Assembly (NCBI RefSeq): GCF_004210375.1
Contig: NC_134833.1
Span: 143,336,127 to 143,400,126 of the forward strand
Direction of reading: 5' to 3'
Length of the DNA stretch: 64,000 bases
Origin: Tachypleus tridentatus
Lineage: Eukaryota; Arthropoda; Merostomata; Xiphosura; Limulidae
The notes beneath the pieces are model-generated. The model was not told where the DNA came from. It did no database searches and saw only the letters and a program-made list of their open reading frames with translations. The position numbers and the translations under genes are program-made. Numbering within the stretch: the stretch's first letter is position 1; every line of letters starts with the position of its first letter. Below are positions 51,486-63,615 of this stretch, one piece after another.

Positions 51486-51860
51486 TTATATTGAAACGAT
51501 TTTGAATATTTAAATCAGTAAGTCACGTACAGGGGCATATCCATCAGGATGGTATAGGAGCAGAACGTCCATTTGAAACTATCTGATATAATCTTTTAAG
51601 ATTTCTAAACTCTCTCCTTTGTTTCTCCCACTGATAAAAAAGTGTTAGTGTTTTCAGCCTCCTTTTCGAATAAAAAAAATCCCTGTAATACCTCTGGTCA
51701 TAACCGATATAAGGTCACATTGGAGCAGAACTACATTTTGACATTGGCTTTCTGTAGGTAGTGCGATCTCATCAGATGGAAAACTTAGAATTTCGGAGGT
51801 GGAAATGCCCTTTGTATTTAACGGCATTAGTAAACTAAGGAATGTGGGTCACCAGGGTTA
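51486..51860. repeat. Dispersed repeat of unknown family
   Basis: Shares several blocks with 18950-19130, including AGTAAGTCACGTA and CAGAAC.ACATTTTG.CATT. Neither copy codes for protein. Confidence 0.45.
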
Positions 51861-53312
51861 ACCAGAAAGAAACCATCAGATTATACCTCAGCTACGTGTG
51901 GCTCCTTGTAATGGGTGATAATGAATGAATACAAAGTCAGAAACTGTCCACATGACCCAGATAACAATATTCAGCGTGAACAAGAACGACTTCTATCTGG
52001 AAACTAGACTAACAGCGCGTGCGTTCACCAAGAAAACTTTTCAGTGATATTTTTCATTCAACTGTCTCGATCAGCAGCAGAATGAAATGGGTATTCATAC
52101 TATTCCATATACATCTTTTATGTATCTTTTGTGTGATTAGACTGTTGAAAAGTACGCCGAGAAACTATCATGTATGGATTATGAAACACTGGCAGGAAAG
52201 AATTGAGTTCTTTGAATATTAAAACTTTTCGAGTAAGGATGGATTTTTTTTTAATGGAAACTATGCTGCAGAATCAGATGTGGCGATATAGACTATAATG
52301 ACATTGTGAAGCTCCCAAAATGTTTTGATAAAATGTATTCAAGCTCTGTAAACAGTTTGGCTTGGTTGGAGTAGCTTGACAATAATTTTCGAGTGTCGTT
52401 TATTTATGTTTCTCTTGCGATAAGCACATGTACACCATGATGGGATTTTCTATTAGAAGAATGTTTACCAGAATTTCCCTTACAAACAAGTCTCCCACAT
52501 CTACGGAATTTCATTTGGAAACGACAAATAGTCCATTTCACGATTAGCAAAAAAAAAGGCCTAGCAATCCAATAGACGTATTTCACTTCAACTACATCAA
52601 CCTATTTTTACTTCAGAAGTAGAAACTGTAACAAATTTTAATTAATATACGCTTCACACATAACTTCCACAAGAATGTTTCTTTTTAATTTTTTTCGTGA
52701 GCATAAATCTGAACATGGATGACAACACAACATCCATATACATTTAATAATGAATACAAAAGGGAATAAGCCATCATAAAAAATGAATTCCAACACAGCC
52801 ACAAAAGAAATAAACTTTTAAAAAAATTTGTAGATAAGTTCTTGGTAGCTTATTCTCGTAGAAACCGTATGGAAGTTCTTAAAACGTTTTATTTTATGAT
52901 ATCGTAAAAAAACAAAATTAATTAATAAGCGGGCTTCACGAGAAATAACATTTGAATAAAAATAGAAATTTTCGTTAGTTTTAAATCAAGTTAATGGAGT
53001 ATGATACGAATAAAACCAAAAGATTCGTGAATTTGGGAATGTATTTTCATCATATATATAAATAAATACTGATGATAAATAACGATTACTCTCCTTTATC
53101 TTGCTCTTAATCAAAATATAAGTTTGAATTTTTTATATGTTCAGAACATTTTATATAGCTGGTTTTAACAAATAATAATTGAACAATGTTCAAAAAATTG
53201 CTATTGTTTATCTGATAATCATAACAATAAGTTATTATCTATAGTTTACTCGTGGTGCGTGATTATTTTATAAAAGCCTGAAAAATATCAAAACCTTAAA
53301 CCCTGAAGTATT

Positions 53313-53318
53313 TTTATT
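53313..53318 (-). terminator. Candidate polyadenylation signal for the LPMO gene
   Basis: AATAAA on the minus strand about 190 bases after the LPMO stop. A short AT hexamer in AT-rich DNA, so only suggestive. Confidence 0.35.
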
Positions 53319-53508
53319 TGTGCATTCTGAACGTTAAGATCGGTGTCAATGGCGTTAATTAAGAACTTAAGAAAACGAACAGGTCTACGTCGCTATCACC
53401 ACACGTACTCTAAAGCTTCAGTTAACGTTATTGATAAGTTTACAAACTAGCGAAATGTAGCTCTCTCTCACGGAAACTGGAAATTAAAAACGATAGTATA
53501 CAAAACAT

Positions 53509-53606
53509 TTACCACTTAATAGCTATGTCAGCGCAGTTACGGTAGGTTTCCTGCGGACCACAGCCGAGTCGTTCCTCTCCGTTATCACACGGGCCAATCC
53601 TGTTAC
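53509..53606 (-). CDS. AA15 LPMO exon 3: C-terminal end
   Basis: 98 nt starting in phase 1 after GACAG. Reads GNRIGPCDNG, then LGCGPQETYRNCADIAIKW and TAA at 53511-53509. The GCGPQE..R.CADI motif is the closing AA15 signature. Confidence 0.95.
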
Positions 53607-56600
53607 CTGTCAAAAACAAAAAGTATTATTAGGTCTGGTTATGCGCACTACGTAAAAATAGGTTTAAGTTCAACGACTCAATTTGTTATATGCGCAGACT
53701 TTTGATGGAAATAGCCGATAAAGTCAACCTTACATCACAGGACTGGTTTCAAAGTTGATTTTAGTTTGTTTTTTTATCTGATTGAAAACGCTCATCTTTC
53801 TGCCTAACTCACTAATAAGTCTTAAAATATTAAATACTTCTTACACAGAACAAGCTTAGAAATCAGTTTTGGCTTTCATTGTAATAAACAAGACAACTAA
53901 ATTTAACGTTTCGTTTTAATGTAGTAGTAGTTCAATATCAATGGTTGCACAATAAAAAAAGTATTGTATACATGTCAGATTAAAACACTTTGTTTAGTTT
54001 TTAATTTTGTTTATTACAACAAAAATCGAAATAGATTTGCTAAAGAAAACATTAGAAAGTTATTAAAATTAGCTTTGGAACCTGCTGCTTGTATTTGTCT
54101 TATTGTTTAGCCTTTTTTAAACTGATATTAACCCTTTGGTAATATGGCTGAATTAATCTAAACATTTCTGAAAATAATCAAACTTTCAGTTTAATATCAT
54201 TAGCCCTCATATTATTGATGAATCTTCGTTTTAAGATATTGTGTTTTGCAATTTTAATATTTTTACAAATTATATTACGAACATTCACAAATGAGAAAAA
54301 TTGTTTGTTTTTTCAAAACCTCGTAAAATTGAATCACTAGATTTCTTTAAGTTCTTAATTATATTTACAATTGGACAAAAATACATTTATAACATTTATT
54401 GATTAATTACGTACGTGAACGCTATATATTGTGTTCGAGTGGTGTAGAGGTATCCTAAAACAAACATAAAAAAGATGGATGTAAACAGAAATTAAGAGGT
54501 TTGCAGAAGCGTAACTTCTGTGGAATTCTCTATGTTGGTTTACTCTGCTCTTTTGAAACGTTAACCAAATGTTACATCCAAGCCATTAATGTCTACACCT
54601 CTTAAAGCGCCAATGAAACACGAACGTATACAGTAGGGTGGGGAGGCTCGAGGAGATTCGGCAAAATCCCTATAATTGTGATGTACAAAAAGTATGTTTA
54701 TATAGTAATAGCGCAGCTGTTTTTGGGATTTAACGTATTTCACATATTTTCATTCTACTAATGAAGTATTAGAATTATTTAGTTTGAAACAGTCGCAATA
54801 AAGACTTCTGTTGATATTTTGTACTTTGAATTCCAAAGCTATATTGCTACTATCAGGTTTTGTAGGCCGTATTCTTCACAGCAGGTGTCTGTGATTTGTT
54901 GGCGATAAATTTAAACAACAAACAAGCAGTAACACAGTACACTTGTTTTAAAAGAGTATATTAAAACAAGTCAAATGTATGTACAAATGTTAGTTTGCTG
55001 TTGTTTATCACAGTTCTATCCAGAGCTTCAGTTTATGAAATACTTTTATATTACTGAACATATTTCCCACACTGCCACTAAGTTCATGTTCGTGTGAACG
55101 TTCAGCATCTGCTCTCCGTCTTGAACCTAGGGTGTACACGAACCAAAGAAGGACTAAGTGCTTTAGCTTTAATATATTATAATACTGCTATCAGCATTGA
55201 AACTGTATGAAGTTATTTGTGGAAAAGTACCCAAAAGTGTTATTTCATTAGTGCTTACACATAAGTTATATATATATGATAGCTTATGATTGAAATAGCT
55301 AATATACTATTGTCTTACAGAGTTGTTTAAATTATTAATGTAATTTAACAGTTTCTAAATACTCTGTATGTAGACGGTACGGTACTTTACTATAACAAAA
55401 TATACAGTTATTATGGTAAGTTAAGTCTATCTTTCCATGCAATGTAAGAACAGAATGATAATTTGTTAACTTTTCATTGGATGTTTGTAGATTACACGTG
55501 AACAGTCATACAATTGTTTAAGCCACATTTCATTTGCTTCCAAACTTAATCTCATAATAGTTTTTTTTTATGTATTTGTTTTTGTATACATATTTTCTGG
55601 AGGACATGCCTTAACAGTATTACCGTTGTTTGCATACTAATTGTGCTTCGCATAACTTGTGTTGACTTTTCGAATATTCTACGTACCGACCAGAGAGCAG
55701 AAAATGTACTTTAGTTTAAAACTTTTATGGATTGTATTAGCCCATTACGTTGGAGACGAGTTTTCGAACTGCTACCCCGATCGTCCCCAACTTAACAGTC
55801 CTCTGCAGTCCATAACAATAAAACATTTTTCTAATTTCATGGAGACTTTTCCACCTTAAACATCGTATCTACCTGAACGCCAGTGCCATCGGAAAACGCA
55901 ATAGTCACAGCTCAAGTTCTCGGGAAGCTTAACCCTGAGAAACTGCAGCTCGGACCTGTTCGTGGGAATATGAAAAACGGTTCCAGATCCGTCACTGAGC
56001 TCCAGGATGTGCTCATCAAAACATTCATTTGTTTCCTTGTCTTCCTTGTCGTACCGAGGACACAGGGAGAATTGGAACCACCCAAGATGGTTCGATGTCA
56101 GATCTATAATAACTTCAATGTCACTCCCAGGGCTGTAGCGACCGACAATTATATTCTTGGCGTATTTTCCACCAGTCTCGTGGTCACGTGGTCGATCCTC
56201 TTCCCAAGGGTCACCACATTCACCGCAACGGCCGGCAACTTTGCTGGACCATTGTTTCTGAAATTAATATATCAATATGTATTTATAACAACAAATGTAT
56301 GTCTTATAAAAATCACATATAACAAAATGAACCACCCAGGAGCAGTGCATAAGGAACAAATATTAAGTTATTAACTGTTGATATGTTTAGTTATTTAGAA
56401 GAATTTGTTTGTATTTATGAGAAAACTTCGAAGTTTATCTTTAACTGTCCCTAATTTTAAAGTACTGACTAGATGGAAGGTTACCAGTTGAGCAGCCTTT
56501 TGCAAACTCACCATCCACGCAAAGCTTAAAGTGCAGGGAACGTTTTGTGGTATCGCACGGATATAAACTCTGCTCACCACCTCCGAAATCAAGAGCTCCA

Positions 56601-59600
56601 TCATAGAGACAACCCCTACCTCTATTAAGAGGTAAACAAACTACAACTATCAGTATCACAATATTTTAAAGGGAGAGTATATATTATTAAAGTATTAAAA
56701 AACAACTCTGCCTCCGGAATTTAATATAAATCAAATCCTTGATGACGAAAAAACCCACTTGTAGTGAAAAATATATATGTAGAAACGGCTGGTATGGATA
56801 GAAAAAACTCTATGTAGAGGAGCGAACAACGTTTCCACCTTCTTCGGTCATCGTCAGATTCACAAAGAAAGAAAGAGGTAATTGAATGTAGGAATGTAGA
56901 GGGCGTGCTTGGATGTTTGTTTATATTTATTAATTCGTCGTTAATTTTATCTGGCGAATTAGACAAAATAAAACAATACTCATCAATATCATTAAGTTTC
57001 CGCCGCAAATCGTAGAAAACATTATACGCACGCATCTAGACAAAAAGCAAAATCAACAAACAAAAGTAAATATACCTCACGGATTAAAAATTACGAAACC
57101 ACATACTGCTGCGTACCATATATTCCCGACATCAGCAGAAAAATAACCAACATTTGGCAAAAAGTAGTAACAAAATATGACATTCCAGTTAATACCAAAT
57201 TTATTCAAAAACCAGGCACAAAACTAAGGTCTATACTATGTAAAAACTACCTTGACAAACACCACACCAACATTATTTATAATATACGTGATAACTGCCA
57301 CGACTTCTATATTGGAGAAACAAGTAGAAAAATGGAAACCAGATTCAAGGAACACAAAAGTCACCTTCACACGTTTTCGAACACTGCAAGTCAAATAAAC
57401 ACAACATAACCATAGAAAACACATAAATACTAAATAAAGAAACAAACATAAACAAACGCAAAATTGAAGAAACCTTACTCTGCAACAACTCAAACCCAAA
57501 ATAAACCGATACAAAGGAACACCTTTATACCTATATTAATAAATATAATCAAACATCTAAGCACGCCCTATACATTTCTATACTCAGTTACACAACCCCC
57601 TTCAAATATGTGGTCAGTTATCGGTCGGTTATCTCTTTCTTTCTTTATGAACCTGACGATGACCGAAGAAGGTCGAAACGTTGTTCGCTCCTCTACATAG
57701 AGTTTTCTCTATCAATACCAGCCGTTTTTACATAAATATAAATGAAAGCTAAAACATATAACGCATTGAATAATCAGATGAGTACTCTCGCAGTTAGCAA
57801 TATTTTAACCGTAATTCCATAACGTGCGGATACCTTCAGAATTTCAGACTACTCTTTAATACACATAAATTAATACAACAATCTACGATAATATTCATTC
57901 ACACACACACACACATATGATTACAAACCCTTAGATTCAGAATTTGGGCAAAACATAATTTTTCACACTCCATTCTGCACTGTATACTGGTAAGTATGAA
58001 TTCTGCTATTTTATCCTTAGGTTGGGTAACTGTTTGCAGCCTTACACTGTTTTCTGTACACTTACACTGGAAAGATTCGTACTCAATTAATCAGTCACAA
58101 ATAGAGGCTTAATTCTTTCGCTACAACTACGGTTGAGGTCAGGATCAGGTTGAGGGCTTGAGGTCAAGGGCAATTTTAAATGGGACCTTTCAGAACCGAA
58201 CTTCGTAAATCAGTCAAATACAATTCAATACTATTTATTAACTACAGTTTGAGCAACACACAAACACAAGCAATTAGTGTATAATATACAAATAATAGTT
58301 TGTGTGTTTGTTTGTTTGGAATTAAGTACAGAACTACATAATGGGCTCTCTGTGCTCCGTCCATCACGAGTATCGAAACCCGGTTTCTAGCGGTATGAGT
58401 CCGCTGTGTCACTGGGATGGTCAAATAACACTTCTAGTATCTATAACATATATACTGAAAACGAATGTCTTGTTAACTGGTCGTGCAAATATGATTTGTT
58501 TGTTTGTTTTGCAATTTCGCACAAAGCTACTCGAGGGCTATCTGCGCTAGCCGTCCCTAATTTAGCAGTGTAAGACTAGAGGGAAGGCAGCTAGTCATCA
58601 CCACCCACCGCCAACTCTTGGGCTACTCTTTTACCAACGAAAAGTGGGATTGACCCCTCACATTATAACGCCCCCACGGCTGGGAGGGCGAGCATGTTTG
58701 TCGCGATTCGGGCGCGAACCCGCGACCCTCAGATTACGAAACGCACGCCTTAACGCGCTAGGCCATGCCAGGCCCATGTGCAAATATGAAGATCAAAAAT
58801 TACAAAATAAAAGGATTATATGAAACGAATAAAGTTATTGAATAATGTTCATTAATCCTCTCAGTATTGCGCAACTATCACTGTTAATACGATAGCTTAC
58901 TCAATATTGCGCAACTATTACTGTTAGTACGAGAACTTATTATATGATTTCTATTACTTTGGTTCGAACAAAAGTATTTTTTTAATAATGTGTATTTTGT
59001 AGTCTTTCTGTTGGACGAAGTGAGGCGATGACGTAACTTGTTAATTAGCATATTTAAGTCCATGCTTGCGCCAGGGAACTGAAATCTTATATTTTTCTCC
59101 CCCTTTTCTCTGTCCGGCAGAGGCCGCACAGAATTATTTTGATTATTTCCTTTGTTTAAAATAGCGAGAACTGTTAAAAGAGTTCTGCCATTAGATTTGT
59201 ATACAGTTTTAGTTAGGTAGTTTGTTTTAACGTTTTAGTGTGAAATCTTACAGCTTTTACGTAATGATTTTAAGCGTTCTTCATTTTCCTTGAGTGCAAA
59301 CATTTCAGTTTCAGGAGAGTTTCGTTATTTGATTTAAACTGTTATTGAGATGCGTTCTTGCTTTTGTCTGTAGCCATTGATCGTCGTATGTGTACTAGAC
59401 GCATTGCCGTGAAGTGTGCTATCTTGCACTCTCGATGAAATTTGAACCTTATGGTGAAGTGAATTTAGTAAAATCTAATAACAACTTCGTATTCTTTATA
59501 CCTGGAATTATTTCACTCAATATTTTCATCTTTAGATATAGGCCTTTCTATACTATATAGTCTTCGTGTCGCGGTTCGTTGGTTCTTGTAGTATAAATAA

Positions 59601-60524
59601 TCTGACATTCTAATATTGTACTTTAAAGGTAGGCTATGTGTTTATTGTCATTTTATTTTGTAGATTCATGGGAAAATTATTTACAATTTTAATTACATAT
59701 GCACTTTATCTTACATAATTCGTCAACGAAAAATAAATCAGCACCATTAATCTATTTTATTCATCAATTAAACAATGTAAACGTAGAAATTTCCACACTC
59801 TTTTAAGTTTTAGATAGAATTGTATATTACAATATCTTCTAGGATAGATGGCAGCAGTGTATATGCAAACAGCCACCAGGTTAAATAGCAGAAGTGTATA
59901 TCACCGTATCAGCTGTGGTAGATGGCAGCAGTGTATGTTTTTGAATAGATCGTATTATAATTATAACTTGCTTTTATCTTAAAATTTAAAAATCCTGACA
60001 GTAAAATTATTTAAACAGCACACCTCTTTTATTGTAACTTTACTAGTAATGAATAACATGATAGCTTGATACTAAATATATTTCCCCCAATCCTCCCCTC
60101 CCACCAATCTGAAACAAAAAATAATTAACATTGCGTTACGAGATAATTATGCCCCCCGCTAGTACAGCGGTATGTCTTCGGATTTACAACGCAAAATCAG
60201 GGGTTCGATTTCCCTCGGTAAGCTCAGCAGATAGCCCGACGTGGCTTTGCTATAAGAAAACACACACGAGATAATTAAATCCTGGTTATGAAAGTGTGAT
60301 TCGCACATCGCTAGGAACTCGAGTACTGAGGTTGCAATCAAGAAATGGCTTCTTACCTTCAGTCCTCCACAGTAAACTGCTGTGTCGTCAAGATTTTCTG
60401 GTACATTGTGACCATGTCTCCATAATACGTTACGTGCAGGGGGCATGATCATTCGACCGTGACCCCATACTTGAGGTATGATTAAAAACACAACAATCAT
60501 GCTATACTCTTTAAACAGATACAT
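53509..60524 (-). CDS. AA15 lytic polysaccharide monooxygenase, complete, 3 exons
   Basis: Secreted copper enzyme that cleaves chitin or cellulose oxidatively; in arthropods AA15 enzymes are linked to cuticle turnover and digestion (family knowledge). Exons 60524-60357, 56257-55873 and 53606-53509 join with phases 0 and 1 into 651 nt (216 residues). Signal peptide 1-21 ends at G; His22 becomes mature His1. The second brace histidine is His113 in TSNHLG (mature 92), and Tyr206 in PQETYRNCADI is the likely axial ligand (mature 185). Family motifs YCGG, RCGECGDP, RDHETGGKYA and CADIAI are present, with abundant paired cysteines. Single-domain, with no CBM14 or long C-terminal tail. Convergent with the myosin gene. 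Substrate cannot be told from sequence. Confidence 0.93.
55873..56257 (-). CDS. AA15 LPMO exon 2: catalytic core
   Basis: 385 nt, phase 0-1. TTTCAG acceptor, GTAGAT donor. Holds CGECGDPW, GGKYAKNIIVGRY, the second copper histidine (LTSNHLGWF), FSLCPR, ECFD and LSCDYCVFRWHWRSG. A long open frame on the opposite strand here is a shadow. Confidence 0.95.
56485..56619 (-). CDS. Orphan cysteine-rich exon-like segment inside LPMO intron 1
   Basis: Not recognised. 135 nt open on the minus strand between an AG and a GTAACC donor, symmetric phase 1-1, encoding about 45 residues: RGCLYDGALDFGGG, YPCDTT, FKLCVDG and AKGCSTG. Four cysteines and the 1-1 phase are typical of extracellular domain exons. 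It cannot be spliced in frame between LPMO exons 1 and 2, whose junction is phase 0. It could be an exon of an unseen nested gene, a relict duplicate or chance. Confidence 0.35.
56738..57745 (+). mobile_element. Penelope-like retroelement fragment with GIY-YIG domain
   Basis: 57070-57420 encodes in one frame YCCVPYIPDISRKITNIW, SILCKNYLDKHHTNII and CHDFYIGETSRKMETRFKEH, a clear Penelope GIY-YIG endonuclease region; only a scrap of RT end precedes it. Inverted terminal blocks at 56738-56870 and 57640-57745 share GAGCGAACAACGTTTC and GCTGGTAT. In LPMO intron 1. Confidence 0.85.
58295..58425 (-). mobile_element. tRNA-derived SINE, family B relative
   Basis: Reverse complement shows AGTGACACAGCGGACTCATA, CGGGTTTCGATACTCG (B-box) and AGCCCATTATGTAG before an AAACAAACAAAC tail. 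Diverged. Confidence 0.6.
58495..58777 (-). mobile_element. tRNA-derived SINE, family A, with target duplication
   Basis: Full-length minus-strand copy from GGGCCTGGCATGGCCTAGCG to an AAACAAACAAA tail. Bracketed by GTGCAAATATGA at 58483-58494 and 58778-58789. B-box GGGTCGCGGGTTCGCGCCCG intact. Confidence 0.93.
60150..60268 (+). mobile_element. tRNA-derived SINE, family B
   Basis: GCCCCCCGCTAGTACAGCGG head, GGGGTTCGATTTCCCTCGG B-box, CAGATAGCCCGACGTGGCTT body and ACACACAC tail. About 90 bases beyond the donor of LPMO exon 1. Confidence 0.85.
60357..60524 (-). CDS. AA15 LPMO exon 1: signal peptide and mature His1
   Basis: 168 nt, phase 0 at the GTAAGA donor. Begins ATG; a second in-frame ATG is codon 9. 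The hydrophobic core MIVVFLIIPQVWG precedes HGRMIMPPARNVLWR, the invariant AA15 N-terminus, and ends YCGGLK. A non-coding 5' exon further upstream is possible. Confidence 0.92.
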
Positions 60525-61571
60525 ATCTTCAAACTTTTAGATTGTAATACCAAGTACTGACCAGTTAGCTATCGTTTTTAAAGTTACTCTAAAATGAAGT
60601 ATGGATAATTCAGACCTAACTTAGGTAAGGCTTAGTTTACAAAGTGTTATAATGTCGATATGGTACCTTAGTTTCTACAACACAGAAAGCTCTCCATCAA
60701 TCACATGCTATGCGCTGGAAGTTTATAAGGACGATTTTTTTTTAAATTCTCAGACAGCTCCTGGAAGTCACCAAATAAACTTGTTTTGCTCGTTACCCTT
60801 GTTTGTATTAACCCTTTTGTTACGCCATGAGCGGTCTTAGGTCACTGCTGCGGTTATTAACCTGTTAAACTTTCTCTCGAGTTCATGTCCGGCAATAGGT
60901 AAAAGTCAAACAGGAAGTTATTTCAGTGATATTCTTTTTATTATTAAGGAATACTCTAGAATAATGATTAGATCTTGTAGCAATTTGACATGTCAGTAAA
61001 ACTTGCTGATCACAAAAGGTTCGTTTACCTTCCAGTGAGACGTAAAATGTCTTTCTCTCCCTATGATCCACAGTTATAAACTAAATATCAAACTATATAT
61101 TTAAATAGACAGTTAGAAATATATGGAAAATATATTATCTGTTAATATGGTCATCATTCTGTAAATTTATTAAGCAATGAATTCCACTCGAATACAAAGG
61201 AGAAAAGAATGTTATTAATATGTTTAGTAACAAACTGTTAGTTTTGATCTAAATACGTGTACGGTTTATTATTTACTATTATTTTGTTAAAACACAAATA
61301 TGTACAAGATATTCTTTCGCAGGGTCCCCAAAAGTGTTATGTTTCAAGAGTAGATAAAACCTATATTAAGAGTAACAAATATTTTTATTTCTTGTTTTTC
61401 AAGTTCATATGTCATGCTGTAAAGTAACCTATATAGTGTGTAATTCTTGTTGTTTATGGCATGCACACGTTTTACTGACATCACGATAGTAAAATTTCAA
61501 CATTAAGTGTCCCTTATGTGATGTCATTTTACTGTATTCTGACTGACTGGCAGACAACATACCATTGTATA

Positions 61572-61697
61572 GGCCCCCCAGTGACAAAGCGGTATGTCTG
61601 CGGATTTACAACACTAGAAACCTGTTTCGATACCTGTCGTGGATAGAGAACAGATAGCCCATTTTGTAGCCTTGTGCTTAACTTCAAACACACAAAA
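61572..61697 (+). mobile_element. tRNA-derived SINE, family B
   Basis: GGCCCCCCAGTGACAAAGCGG head, GGATTTACAACACTAGAAAC, CGATACCTGTCGTGG and CAGATAGCCCATTTTGTAGC with an ACACAC tail. Diverged copy. Confidence 0.75.
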
Positions 61698-63420
61698 GAT
61701 AAACCACTGTATAATGATGGGAATGATTAAAACAGGTGATCCTCCAGGGGGTCTTCGGCTCTTGTCGAAGAACTAACGAGGGAATAATTTGGTTCATATC
61801 TGTTGTCGACCCAGACAGATTAAATTATAAACTTCACAAAAAGCGTATATATCATACGTTTAACAACAACACGGAAAATGTTCCCTTCATGAATCATCAC
61901 TGATTATGAACTAAATTTACAACTTTGGTGACACTGTTATTTTTCATTTACTTTTTTTTTCAAAGGCGAACAGTTATATCAAACTGTACACTACAAAACC
62001 ACTGACGTACGTTCAGGAAAGAAAATAGTGTTATAACGTTTTGGAATTCAGAGACCATCTTTATACAAGCCCAATGAGTTGTGAGTGATTTCAAGAGAAA
62101 GAATCACTGAAAAATAATAGTCTCGTGACATTTAGTTAAATAGATAGTTTTCTTGGCACTTGTGGGTAACGTTAGTTAAACCAATAAATAAATAGCACGA
62201 AACATTAAAATCGACACACAATTAAAAACATTTCTAAAATGTGGTCTCTACATGTTTCGAAATTTACCATGTTATCATCAGGATGTGGGCAGAAATGTAA
62301 ATTTACACATAGGTCACACGATCTGGCTAAGATGAAATAAACATGATACTCAAGTCTCGCAAGTTCACACCTAATGGTAGCGTAGTAGAGACAAGAACAT
62401 GTAAGAGTTCATATTTTAGAAATGTTTTTAATTTTGTATCGATTTTAACGTTGTGTGTGACTTGTTTATTATTTCAGGTAAACAGATACTCACTTCCAAA
62501 TATAATAACACGGACAGAAACGTCAATCTTCTGTCGAAGGGATTAATTTTTTTTTCAAGTATCGGTATCAAACAAGAATAATAGATTTATATATATTACC
62601 CTTTAACATTACAACCTGAGTCTTTGTGGTTTTTTTATAGGGTCGATAACTTGCTACAAAACTGGTCCTATCGAAAGATATTTAGATAGTTATACAAACA
62701 TTTTAATTTCCTTCAAAGGCAAATGAACTGCCTCTCTCTCTGGAAACATAGCATGTTTAACTAAATGATATTTTAAAAACAGAAAGTGCTGATAAATGAC
62801 ATCTTGATTTAATTGTTATAATCCAGTGTAGTGGATACATCGACAAGGCCTAATCCCTCATCCTCTTTTCGTGAAAACGTAAGAAAACATTGAGAGGGAC
62901 GAGAGTCATTACATTCCACCAGGGTTAACTGAACTTATCAACGAGGATTGCAAGTTGTATTGTTAGGTAAAAATGACATTACACATTAGTATTAATTTCA
63001 CAAAATGAGTAATTCTTAGGAAGGTTAGACTGAGTTTGGTTAATCCAAACTCTACCAAAGGAAAAGACTGACTTTGGGATTTACTTTATCAAAATAATAA
63101 AAGTCAAATGAACAACAACGAGAAACACCTGAACTTATATTTTCTAATGACAAGCTTTACGATCTTCTAGAGGAAAAATGAAGACAGGACTAGTTAGGTG
63201 AAAGGTTCATGAAACAAACAATGACGAAATTTGTCTTAGTTGTAATTACCCCTCATTGGAAGTAGCTCTTCGTCAGACCAGTCCAGTATTTCATATTATT
63301 AGCATACATTGATTCCTGTCTTCTCCACAAAATCGTCCTTCCTTCTTCCCTTGTGCCTTGCCTCAGATCTTTTCCCTATCCTTGGTTTCCATTCCTTGTT
63401 ATTAATGTGTATCTATAGTA

Positions 63421-63615
63421 GGTTTGGTTTTTGGTTTTTTTGGAATTTCGCACAAAGCTACTCGAGGGCTATCTGTGCTAGTCGTCCCTAATTTAACAGT
63501 GTAAGACTAGAGGGAAGGCAGCTAGTCATCACCACCCACCGCCAACTCTTGGGCTACTCTTTTACCAACGAATAGTGGGATTGACCGTAACATTATAACG
63601 CCCCCACGCCTGTAA
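63421..63615 (-). mobile_element. tRNA-derived SINE, family A, lacking the tRNA head
   Basis: Body matches the copy at 58495 from the GAATTTCGCACAAAGCTACT tail side to CATTATAACGCCCCCACGCC, then stops before the B-box. 5'-truncated relative to the element. Confidence 0.88.

Larger units (their letters stand above)
46590..53508. other. Convergent intergenic region
   Basis: Between the two stop codons. It includes both 3' UTRs, the 48480-48745 repeat, a family B SINE (50285-50400) and a dispersed repeat (51486-51860). No additional gene is supported: frames are short and lack recognisable domains. Confidence 0.6.

Noticed and set aside
55883-56374. 163-residue plus-strand frame
   Set aside because: Antisense shadow of LPMO exon 2, whose minus-strand translation carries unmistakable AA15 motifs.
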